The notes beneath the pieces were generated by a model, which saw nothing but the letters and a program-made list of their open reading frames with translations, did not search any database and was not told the DNA's origin. A DNA stretch of 60,305 bases from DASZOC01 sp035550975 (GTDB taxonomy: Bacteria; Actinomycetota; CADDZG01; WHSQ01). The stretch lies in contig DASZOC010000012.1 of the NCBI GenBank assembly GCA_035550975.1, positions 1 to 60,305 of the forward strand. The letters are read 5' to 3'. The translations under genes were made by a program, and so were the position numbers. Shown here in pieces: positions 51,675 to 59,523 of the stretch (position 1 is its first letter; the number at the start of each line of letters is the position of its first letter).

Positions 51675-53015
51675 TTGAGCTCACCAGGATCGATCGGTGT
51701 CACGACGACACAGGCAGCTGAACCGCCCGTTGTACAGGACGTCTTTTCGCGTTCGGTCAAGACCGCGAGCGACGAAGCCTTGTGCCGGGACTTCGGCATC
51801 ACCGGGCTCGCGTGCCGTGAGTGCGGCCGCGAGCACCCGATCGCGCCCGAGCACTGCTGCCGGTTCTGCTTCGGCCCCCTCGAGGTCGTCTACGACTATG
51901 GCGAGATCAAGAAGAACGTCTCGCGCGAGGCGATCGCCGCGGGACCGCCCTCCATCTGGCGTTACTCGGCTCTCCTTCCGTCGCCGGCGGCACATCGTGT
52001 CGATCTCGGCGCCGGGTGGACGCGGTTGCGCGAAGCGCCGCGGCTCGCGGCAGAGCTCGGGCTCAAGAAACTGTGGCTGAAGAACGACGCGCTGAACCCG
52101 ACCCACTCGTTCAAGGATCGAGTGGTTTCGGTCGCGCTGACCGCCGCTCGCGCGTTCGGCTTCGAGACGGTCGCGTGTGCGTCGACGGGCAACCTCGCGA
52201 ACTCGGTTGCGGGACACGCGACGGCCACGGGGTTGCGCAGTGTCGTATTGATCCCCGCAGGGCTCGAGCGCGGCAAGCGTCTCGCGACCGCGATCTACGG
52301 CGGGACGCTCATCGAGATCGACGGCTCCTATGACGACGTGAACCGACTCTGCGCCGAGCTCGCATCGGAGCGGCCGTGGGCGTTCGTGAACGTCAACCTG
52401 CGGCCGTTCTACGCGGAAGGTTCCAAGACCGTCGCGTTCGAGATCGCCGAGCAGCTGGACTGGCGAGCCCCGGACGCCGTCGTGTGCCCGGTGGCTTCGG
52501 GCGCGCTGCTCACGAAGATCGACCGGGGGTTCAAGGAGCTCGACTCGGTCGGTTTGATGCGCGAGCACAAGCCGAAGATCTTCGGCGGACAAGCCGAGGG
52601 TTGCTCGCCGGTCGCAAAGGCGTTCCGCGACGGCTCCGAAGACGTGACGCCGGTGAAGCCGGACACCGTCGCTAGATCGCTTGCCATCGGCAACCCCGCC
52701 GACGGCTACTACGCGCTGCGGGCGGTGAGAGCGTCGGGCGGCGCCGTCACCGCTGTGCCTGAACCGGCCGTCGCGGAAGGTATCCGGCTGCTGGCGCGCA
52801 CCGAGGGGCTGTTCACCGAATCGGCCGGGGGCGTGACGATCTCGGCGCTCGAGCAACTGGTCCGCGACCGACGTATCGATCCCGGCGAGGAGACGGTCGC
52901 GGTCATAACCGGCCTGGGCCTCAAGACCCTGGAGGTTGTCGAACAACGATTCGCGGAAGCCATACCCGCTTCGCTCGGCGCAGTGAACGAACGACTCGAA
53001 GGAGGGCTTGTATGA
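51675..53015 (+). CDS. thrC: Threonine-synthase-like PLP enzyme under SAM control
   Basis: This 446-residue fold-type II PLP enzyme has the Schiff-base Lys147 in NPTHSFKDR, CASTGNLANS for cofactor phosphate binding and VCPVASGALL. Residues 47-65 form a zinc-ribbon-like set (CRECG...CCRFC) seen in long ThrC forms. Standard function: O-phosphohomoserine to threonine. The SAM-I riboswitch upstream and the overlapping MoaD/ThiS-like gene downstream (ATGA) are unusual for threonine synthesis and suggest it may instead use protein-bound sulfur to make homocysteine. It starts with TTG 51675, with GAGGAGGA upstream inside the switch hairpin. Identity as a ThrC homologue is sure; the reaction is open. 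Confidence 0.85.
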   Translation: MSSPGSIGVTTTQAAEPPVVQDVFSRSVKTASDEALCRDFGITGLACRECGREHPIAPEHCCRFCFGPLEVVYDYGEIKKNVSREAIAAGPPSIWRYSALLPSPAAHRVDLGAGWTRLREAPRLAAELGLKKLWLKNDALNPTHSFKDRVVSVALTAARAFGFETVACASTGNLANSVAGHATATGLRSVVLIPAGLERGKRLATAIYGGTLIEIDGSYDDVNRLCAELASERPWAFVNVNLRPFYAEGSKTVAFEIAEQLDWRAPDAVVCPVASGALLTKIDRGFKELDSVGLMREHKPKIFGGQAEGCSPVAKAFRDGSEDVTPVKPDTVARSLAIGNPADGYYALRAVRASGGAVTAVPEPAVAEGIRLLARTEGLFTESAGGVTISALEQLVRDRRIDPGEETVAVITGLGLKTLEVVEQRFAEAIPASLGAVNERLEGGLV

Positions 53016-53287
53016 CGGTCGAGGTGAGTATCCCGACGCAGCTCCGGGGTTTGACGCAAGACAAGTCGGAAGTCGCGGTATCCGGTACCACGGTGGCCGA
53101 GGTCCTGAACGCCCTCGACGCTAACTATCCCGGGATCGCGCAACGACTGCTGGACGAGGATGGGCGGCTCAGGCGGTTCGTGAACGTCTATCTAGACGAG
53201 GAAGACGTGCGGTTCCTCGACGGACTGTCGACGCCCGTGACCGATGCGTCGCGGCTCTCGATCATCCCTGCCGTCGCCGGAGGCTGA
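53012..53287 (+). CDS. MoaD/ThiS-family sulfur carrier protein
   Basis: This 91-residue beta-grasp protein (VEVSIPTQLRGLTQDK, AEVLNALDANYPGIAQRLLDEDGRLRRFVNVYLD) ends in the diglycine PAVAGG that is adenylated and thiocarboxylated in MoaD, ThiS and mycobacterial CysO. It overlaps the PLP enzyme gene by four bases and shares its SAM-regulated transcript, so it probably carries sulfide for that enzyme, as CysO does for CysM. No MoeB/ThiF-like E1 or JAMM protease is in the window. It is not near any molybdopterin or thiamine gene. Confidence 0.9.
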   Translation: MTVEVSIPTQLRGLTQDKSEVAVSGTTVAEVLNALDANYPGIAQRLLDEDGRLRRFVNVYLDEEDVRFLDGLSTPVTDASRLSIIPAVAGG

Positions 53288-53304
53288 GGGCGGTCGCGCG
53301 ACTG

Positions 53305-54705
53305 CTAGCCCGAGGCCGTCGACGAGCGCACTAGCGTCCTCAGCTCGGCGATCTGTTCGGTGACGCGCTCGGGGGCGGGACCGCCCGGGCCGTTCCTGGC
53401 CGCGACGGCGGCGGGCGCGGCCAGACCCTGGACGTCGGACGGTTCCAAACGAGGATCGTGGCGCGCGAGCTCGCCGGCGGCAAGGTCGACGATGTCGCGG
53501 CCGGAGCGCTCGAGCTCCGCGACCAGCGTCCCGACCACCTCGTGTGCGTCGCGGAATGCCACGCCGCGGGTCACCAGCCGCTCCGCCAGGTCCGTCGCCC
53601 ACGTGCCGGCGCTCGCTGCGGCGGCTTCCATACGTTCGGTGTCGAACGTCAGCGTCGCGATCAGCCCCGTCATCGCTTCCAGACAGCTCTCGGCGCGCGC
53701 GACGATCCCGAACAGCAGAGCTTTGTCCTCCTGGAGATCGCGGTTGTAGGCGAGCGGGATCCCCTTGACCATCCCGAGGAGCCCCGTCAGCTCGCCGATG
53801 CCGGCCGCAGCGCGGCCGCGCGCCAGCTCTGCTACGTCCGGGTTGCGCTTCTGCGGCATCATGCTCGACCCCGTAGACCACGCGTCGTCCAGACGCGCGA
53901 ACGCGAACTCGCTCGACGTCCACAGGACGACCTCCTCGCCCAGGCGGGATAGATGGACACCGCACAGCGCCGCGGCGTAAGCGAGATCGCAGGCGAAATC
54001 GCGATCGGCAACGGCATCCATCGCGTTGTCGAACGTCGTCTGGAACCCGAGCTCGCCGGCGACGGCCCCAGGATCGATATCGAGCGTTGAGGTTGCGAGC
54101 GCGCCCGCGCCGAGCGGGCAGTTCGCGGCCGCTCGCCGTGCAGCTTCTAGGCGCTCGATGTCGCGCGCGAGCGCGAAACCGTGGGCGGCGAGGTGAAAAC
54201 CGAGCGTCACCGGTTGGGCCCGCTGCAGATGCGTATAGCCGGGCATCAAGCTCTCGATATGTTGCTCGGCACGAGAACACAGCGTCTCGATCAGCTGCGC
54301 GCACTTCGCGATGAGCCGTCCGGCAGCGTCGCGGCTCCATAGGCGTAGGTCCGTGGCGACGAGGTCGTTGCGACTGCGGCCGGCGTGGATCCTGCGTCCG
54401 GTCTCGCCGAGCCGCTCCGTCAGCTCGCGCTCGACGAACGAGTGCACGTCTTCCTCGTCCGGATCCGGGCGAAGCGTTCCCGCACGGAACTCGTCCAACA
54501 GAACGTCGCACTTGTCTTCCACCGCGGCCACCTCGTCGCCGCCCAGCAACCCCGCTTTCTCGAGCGCACGCGCGTGCGCCTTCGTCACCGCAAGGTCGTA
54601 GGGCAGCAGGGCGATATCGACGCCGATCGACGTCGTCAGCCGGATCAGGTCGCTATCCGGCGCGCCTGTGAACCTTCCGCCCCACAGAGGCGCGCGTTCG
54701 TCCAT
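53305..54705 (-). CDS. argH: Argininosuccinate lyase
   Basis: This 466-residue fumarase/aspartase-superfamily enzyme has LWGGRFTG at the start, the substrate segment AGRSRNDLVATDLRLW, MPGYTHLQRAQPVT and the signature GSSMMPQKRNPD. It splits argininosuccinate into arginine and fumarate. ATG 54705 overlaps the argG stop (TGATG) and has AGGAG upstream. It is the last gene of the arg operon and is convergent with the sulfur carrier gene, 17 bp away. Confidence 0.96.
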   Translation of the reverse strand: MDERAPLWGGRFTGAPDSDLIRLTTSIGVDIALLPYDLAVTKAHARALEKAGLLGGDEVAAVEDKCDVLLDEFRAGTLRPDPDEEDVHSFVERELTERLGETGRRIHAGRSRNDLVATDLRLWSRDAAGRLIAKCAQLIETLCSRAEQHIESLMPGYTHLQRAQPVTLGFHLAAHGFALARDIERLEAARRAAANCPLGAGALATSTLDIDPGAVAGELGFQTTFDNAMDAVADRDFACDLAYAAALCGVHLSRLGEEVVLWTSSEFAFARLDDAWSTGSSMMPQKRNPDVAELARGRAAAGIGELTGLLGMVKGIPLAYNRDLQEDKALLFGIVARAESCLEAMTGLIATLTFDTERMEAAAASAGTWATDLAERLVTRGVAFRDAHEVVGTLVAELERSGRDIVDLAAGELARHDPRLEPSDVQGLAAPAAVAARNGPGGPAPERVTEQIAELRTLVRSSTASG

Positions 54706-55892
54706 CAGCTCCTGGCCCTGCGCGCGTGCACCTTGGAGGGGAGGCCCCACAGCTTCACGAACCCGACCGCATCCGACTGGTCGAAGGAATCGCCCTCGTC
54801 ATAAGTAGCGAGCTCGAGGTCGTAGAGCGATTCCGGTGATCGCCGACCCGTCACGAGGCAGCCGCCCGCGGTGATGCGGAGTCGTACGTCTCCGGTCACG
54901 TGGCGCTGTGTCGTGTCGGCGAAGGCGTCGATCGCCTCCTTCAGCGGCGAGAACCACAACCCTTCGTAGACGAGGTCGGCCCAGCGCGCGTCCAGCGAGC
55001 GCTTCTCGCGCGCGACCGCGCGCTCCAACGTCAGCGCTTCGAGATCGGCGTGCGCGGCGATCAACGCGAGTGCGGCAGGAGCTTCGTAGATCTCGCGCGA
55101 CTTGATACCCACCAGCCTGTCTTCGACGATATCGACGCGCCCGTATCCGTACGCGCCGACCTTCTTCTCGAGCGCATCCACCAACGCGACCGGATCGAGC
55201 ATCTCGTGGTCGACCGACACGGGTATGCCTCGTTCGAATCCGATCTGTATGTCCAGGGGCTCACCCGGCGCATCCGCGGCGGCCGCGGTCGACGCGAAGA
55301 TGTCGTCGGGTGGAGCGGCCCAGGGATCCTCCAGAACGCCGCATTCGATGCTTCGCCCCCACAGGTTCTCGTCGACCGAGTATGGAGAGCTCTTCGTCGT
55401 CGTGATCGGCAGCGACCTCGACTCGGCATAGGCGATCGTGTCGGCGCGGGTCATGCCCCAGTCGCGCACCGGCGCGAGCACCTCGACGTCCGGGGCGAGC
55501 GCAGCCAGCGAGACCTCGAAGCGGACCTGGTCGTTGCCTTTGCCCGTACACCCGTGGGCCACGGCATCAGCTCCGACCTGTTCGACGACGTCGATGAGCA
55601 ACCTCGCTATCAAGGGCCGCGACAGCGCGGACACGAGTGGATACCGGCCCTGGTAGAGCGCGTTCATCTTCAGTGCCGCGAACGCGAAGTCCCGCGCGAA
55701 CTCCTGACGCGCGTCGATAGCGCGCGCATCCACGGCGCCAAGCGCCTTCGCGCGAGCGACCGCCGCCGGCAGGTCACCCCCCTGCCCGACATCGATCGCG
55801 ACCGCATAGACCTCGTAGCCTTGGTCGCCGAGCCAGGGGATCGCGACGGAGGTATCGAGTCCCCCGGAGTACGCCAGCACCACCTTCTTCAT
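54705..55892 (-). CDS. argG: Argininosuccinate synthase
   Basis: This 395-residue enzyme begins KKVVLAYSGGLDTSVAIPWL with the PP-loop motif and has the citrulline/aspartate segment AHGCTGKGNDQVRFE and the tetramer region. It condenses citrulline and aspartate with ATP. ATG 55892 overlaps the argR stop (ATGA). Confidence 0.97.
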   Translation of the reverse strand: MKKVVLAYSGGLDTSVAIPWLGDQGYEVYAVAIDVGQGGDLPAAVARAKALGAVDARAIDARQEFARDFAFAALKMNALYQGRYPLVSALSRPLIARLLIDVVEQVGADAVAHGCTGKGNDQVRFEVSLAALAPDVEVLAPVRDWGMTRADTIAYAESRSLPITTTKSSPYSVDENLWGRSIECGVLEDPWAAPPDDIFASTAAAADAPGEPLDIQIGFERGIPVSVDHEMLDPVALVDALEKKVGAYGYGRVDIVEDRLVGIKSREIYEAPAALALIAAHADLEALTLERAVAREKRSLDARWADLVYEGLWFSPLKEAIDAFADTTQRHVTGDVRLRITAGGCLVTGRRSPESLYDLELATYDEGDSFDQSDAVGFVKLWGLPSKVHARRARS

Positions 55893-56392
55893 CGAGCGTC
55901 CTCTCCCTCGATTACGCCGGCGAAGCCGGCGGCTCTCGTATGCGTCATCCACGTTTCCCTAAGCTCCGTCGCGCTCGCCGCGTCGGGCGTCGCCACGAGG
56001 ATGGTGTCGTCTCCGGCCACCGTGCCGACCACCGTCTCGATCCCCGCCAGGTCGATCGCGCGCGCGACCGCCGACGCGTGCCCCGGTGCCGTAATGACCA
56101 CGAGCAGAGAGCCTGCCGGTCGTACCTCCAGCACGAAATCGCGCAGGGTGCGCTGCAGGTTGCGCGCCATGAGGTCGCTCCCCGGGGTGCGAGGGACCTC
56201 GTCGGGAAGCCGGTACTCGAGCGTGCTGCCGGTACGGATCTTCAACGCGCCTACCTCCTGGAGGTCGCGCGACACGGTCGCCTGCGTGACGTCGTGCCCG
56301 GCGGCGCGCAGTGCCGCCACGATCTCCTGCTGCGTCGTTGCGTGGCCCCCGCGGAGGATCCGCACCAGGTCTTTCAAGCGGTCAGATCGCAC
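55889..56392 (-). CDS. argR: Arginine repressor
   Basis: This 167-residue regulator has an N-terminal winged helix (TTQQEIVAALRAAGHDVTQATVSRDLQE) and a C-terminal oligomerisation/arginine-binding domain (SAVARAIDLAG, VVGTVAGDDTILVATPD). With arginine it represses the operon. It starts with GTG inside the 3' end of argD (11 nt overlap). ARG boxes would lie upstream of argC, outside the window. Confidence 0.96.
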   Translation of the reverse strand: MRSDRLKDLVRILRGGHATTQQEIVAALRAAGHDVTQATVSRDLQEVGALKIRTGSTLEYRLPDEVPRTPGSDLMARNLQRTLRDFVLEVRPAGSLLVVITAPGHASAVARAIDLAGIETVVGTVAGDDTILVATPDAASATELRETWMTHTRAAGFAGVIEGEDAR

Positions 56393-57530
56393 CGATCACC
56401 TCCACCAACACGTCGATCGCGCGATCGATCTCGTCGTCGGTGATCACGAGCGGTGGCGCGATGCGGATCAGACGATCGGACAGCTCGTTGACCAGCACGC
56501 CCGCATCCAGCGCGCCCGCAGCGACCGTTGCAGCGTGCGGTCCATCGAGCTCGAGCGCGAGGAGGAGCCCGCGGCCGCGTACTTTTGCCACCGCGCTCAG
56601 CCCCTCCGAGAACCGGGCGCCGGACCTCGACGCGCGCGCCACGAGGCCGTCCGAGTCGATCACTTCGAGGGTGGCGAGCGCCGCGGCGCACTGCACGGGT
56701 CCACCACCGAAGGTGGACGCGTGGTCACCGGGCTCGAACACGCCCGCGACCTCCGGCGCGGCGAGACACGCTCCGATCGGCAAACCCCCGCCGAGCGCCT
56801 TCGCGAGACAGACGATGTCGGCGACTACGCCCTCGTGCCGTGCCGCGAGCCAGTAGCCGGTGCGAGCGAGGCCGGTCTGGACCTCGTCGAGTATGAGCAA
56901 GACTCCGTGCGCGTCGCACAGCTCCCGTACCTTCGACAGGTATCCGTCGGGCGGAACGACGACGCCGGCCTCTCCCTGGATCGGTTCGAGCAGCACCGCG
57001 GCAACATCACCTGCAGCGAGTGTGGCCTCTAGCGCGGCGATCGATCCGAACTCGACGTGGGTGAAGCCGGGAACGATCGGCGCGAAGGGAGCTTGCTTGG
57101 CGGGTTGGCCCGTCGCCGACAGGGCCCCATAGGTGCGCCCGTGGAAACCGTTCTCGGCCGCGACGATCCGCTCGCGGCCGGGGCCGTGGACGGTAAGCGC
57201 CCACTTGCGCGCCAGCTTGGTCGCGCACTCGATCGTCTCGGCCCCCGAGTTCCCGAAGAACGACAGCTTTCCGTCGCAGATCGTCGCGAGGCGCTCGGCG
57301 AGGTCCACCTGTGGCGTCGTCCCGTACAGGTTCGAGGTGTGTAACAGGAGCCGCGCCTGGTTGGCGATCGCCTCGACGACTTTCGGATGGCAGTGACCGA
57401 CGGACGCGACCGCGATCCCGGCGACGAGGTCCAGATACTGCCGTCCGTCGGCCGCGACCAGTGTCGAGCCGTGGCCGGAGACGAATGTCACCGGGCGTGG
57501 CTTGTAGGTCGGCATCATCAGCGAGGTCAT
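56382..57530 (-). CDS. argD: Acetylornithine aminotransferase
   Basis: This 382-residue class III aminotransferase has VAGIAVASVGHCHP, GNSGAETIECATKLAR (cofactor phosphate loop), LILDEVQTGLARTG and the PLP lysine in CLAKALGGGLPIGA. It makes N-acetylornithine. It overlaps argB by four bases and argR by 11; ornithine carbamoyltransferase (argF), which often sits between argD and argR in actinobacteria, is missing here. Confidence 0.95.
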   Translation of the reverse strand: MTSLMMPTYKPRPVTFVSGHGSTLVAADGRQYLDLVAGIAVASVGHCHPKVVEAIANQARLLLHTSNLYGTTPQVDLAERLATICDGKLSFFGNSGAETIECATKLARKWALTVHGPGRERIVAAENGFHGRTYGALSATGQPAKQAPFAPIVPGFTHVEFGSIAALEATLAAGDVAAVLLEPIQGEAGVVVPPDGYLSKVRELCDAHGVLLILDEVQTGLARTGYWLAARHEGVVADIVCLAKALGGGLPIGACLAAPEVAGVFEPGDHASTFGGGPVQCAAALATLEVIDSDGLVARASRSGARFSEGLSAVAKVRGRGLLLALELDGPHAATVAAGALDAGVLVNELSDRLIRIAPPLVITDDEIDRAIDVLVEVIGAI

Positions 57531-58387
57531 GGCAGCACCTGCGTGCCGATGCCTTCGTCGGTGAATATCTCGAGCAGCAGGGCGTGCGGCACCCGACCAT
57601 CGAGGATGTGTGCCTTTCCTACGCCCTGCTCAAGCGCCGCGAGGATCGAGATCGCTTTCGGCTGCATGCCGCTCGACAGACTCGGTGCGATGGACCGCAG
57701 TTCGTCGCTCTTCATCTCGGAGATCAACGAGCCGGCGTCGCCGAGATCGCGGTACAGACCCTCGACGTTCGTCAGGTACACGAGCTTCTCGGCCTGGAGC
57801 GAACCCGCGACGGCTCCCGCGACGGCATCGGCATTGACGTTCAGCGGGTCACCTTGTGCATCCGGTGCGACCGAAGCCAGCAGCGGCGTGTAGCCGCGCT
57901 CGAGCAAGGTCGTCAGCAACCCGGCGTCGACCCGGTCAACCTCTCCTACCCGTCCGAGGTCTCCCGACTCCGACGTCAGCTTGCGTGCGATGACCGTGGC
58001 CCCGTCCGCGCCGGTCAGCCCAACCGCTTGCAGCCCGGCGCGCGCGAGGCGGGCGACGAGGTCGTTGTTGATCGAGCCGACCAGGACACGCCTGACGATC
58101 TCCATCGTCGTGTCGTCGGTCACGCGGAGCCCGTCCACGAACGACGGCTGCACACCCGCGGCACGCATGGCATCGGAAACCTGCGGCCCGCCACCGTGGA
58201 CGACGACCAGCTGGACCCCGACCAGCGACAGGAGGGCGAGGTCCTCCGCGACCACGCTGGCCGACGCGGGATCGTCGAGCGCTTGGCCTCCGACCTTGAC
58301 GACGATCGTCCGACGGCGCCACGTGCGGATGTACGGAAGCGCCTCGAGCAGGACCGCTGCCTTGTCGGGTGCAGCTCCAGAGGTCAT
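57527..58387 (-). CDS. argB: Acetylglutamate kinase
   Basis: This 286-residue amino acid kinase has VVKVGGQALD, VVVHGGGPQVSDAM, VNADAVAGAVAGSLQAEKLVYLTNVEG and the N-terminal helix typical of arginine-inhibited hexameric forms. It phosphorylates N-acetylglutamate and is the probable feedback control point. ATG 58387 overlaps the argJ stop (ATGA). Confidence 0.96.
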   Translation of the reverse strand: MTSGAAPDKAAVLLEALPYIRTWRRRTIVVKVGGQALDDPASASVVAEDLALLSLVGVQLVVVHGGGPQVSDAMRAAGVQPSFVDGLRVTDDTTMEIVRRVLVGSINNDLVARLARAGLQAVGLTGADGATVIARKLTSESGDLGRVGEVDRVDAGLLTTLLERGYTPLLASVAPDAQGDPLNVNADAVAGAVAGSLQAEKLVYLTNVEGLYRDLGDAGSLISEMKSDELRSIAPSLSSGMQPKAISILAALEQGVGKAHILDGRVPHALLLEIFTDEGIGTQVLP

Positions 58388-59523
58388 GTTCCGCCTCCGG
58401 CGTTCAGCTCGACATAGGACGGGGACAGATCGCAATGCAGCAGCTCCGCTGCACCGGGACCGTTGCCTACGACACATGAAAGGGTGAAGCAATCCGCCTC
58501 CATCACCTTGCGAGCGGCCTCGGACGAACCGACAGGCGAGCCGCGGTCGAACAATGTCTCGGGTCCGATCGCGACAACCAGATCGTCCAGGTGCAGATCG
58601 CGATCTACAGAACCGAGGGCCGCGACGACGCGGCCCCAGTTCGGGTCGGATCCGTAGACCGCGCTGCGCCACAGGTCGGAGGCCGCAACGGCGCGGCCGA
58701 GGCTTACCGCTGCAGCCTCGTCGGCGGCACCAGTGACCTGAATACGAACGAGGCGTGAGCCGCCTTCGGCGTCGGCCACCGTCTGCTGCGCCAGCTCGCG
58801 ACAGACGTCTTCGACCGCGCGTCGCAGCTCCTCGGTGGTCGTCGGTATGCGGCCGGTGGTGACCAGGAAGACGGAGTCGTTGGTCGACTCGCACGCATCG
58901 ACCGAGATGCGATTGAAACTCCGTTCGACCGCGGCACTCACGATCTTCTGGAGGTCGTCGCGCTCGACGATCGCGTCCGTCACGAGGAACGCGAGCATCG
59001 TCGCCATGTTCGGGGCGAGCATCGCGGCCCCCTTGGCGACACCCACGACGCGAGCGTTGCCTGTCTGCGCTTCAGCGAGCTTCGTTACCGAATCGGTCGT
59101 CAGGATCGCTTCGGCGAAGTTAGCCGTGTCGTTGCTTGCGCTGGAGAATGCCTCGGGCAACGCGGCGACGAGCTTGTCGACCGGGAGGCGAACCCCGATC
59201 GGTCCGGTGGAGGCAACCAGGACCTCCTCAGGCTCGCAGCCGAGCAGTGTCGCGGCCGCCCGTGCCGTCTCGTATACCGCTTCCTGTCCGGCCTCACCCG
59301 TGCATGCGTTCGCGTTCCCGCTGTTGACGACGATGGCGCGGACAGCATCGCTCAGGCGGTTCCTGCACCACTGCACCGACGCGGCCGCCGCGCCGTTGCG
59401 CGTGAACGTTCCCGCCCACAGCGACGGTTCCGGCAACTGGATGACGCCTACGTCGCGCGAGCGCCTCTTGATCCCGGCGGCGACACCGGCGCTGCGCACA
59501 CCTTCGGGCCAGCTCACGGCCAT
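58384..59523 (-). CDS. argJ: Glutamate N-acetyltransferase / amino-acid acetyltransferase
   Basis: This 379-residue Ntn-hydrolase-like enzyme has the self-cleavage region KGAAMLAPNMATMLAFLVTDA, whose Thr becomes the nucleophile of the beta chain, and VNSGNANACTGEAG. It recycles the acetyl group from acetylornithine to glutamate, so the host uses the cyclic pathway. ATG 59523 lies 10 nt inside the argC end; the longer frame is Arg-rich and unlikely. Confidence 0.96.
   Translation of the reverse strand: MAVSWPEGVRSAGVAAGIKRRSRDVGVIQLPEPSLWAGTFTRNGAAAASVQWCRNRLSDAVRAIVVNSGNANACTGEAGQEAVYETARAAATLLGCEPEEVLVASTGPIGVRLPVDKLVAALPEAFSSASNDTANFAEAILTTDSVTKLAEAQTGNARVVGVAKGAAMLAPNMATMLAFLVTDAIVERDDLQKIVSAAVERSFNRISVDACESTNDSVFLVTTGRIPTTTEELRRAVEDVCRELAQQTVADAEGGSRLVRIQVTGAADEAAAVSLGRAVAASDLWRSAVYGSDPNWGRVVAALGSVDRDLHLDDLVVAIGPETLFDRGSPVGSSEAARKVMEADCFTLSCVVGNGPGAAELLHCDLSPSYVELNAGGGT

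Noticed and set aside
53012..53287. Molybdopterin or thiamine gene (moaD/thiS)
   Set aside because: No moa, moe or thi genes are near, and it overlaps a SAM-regulated PLP enzyme gene.
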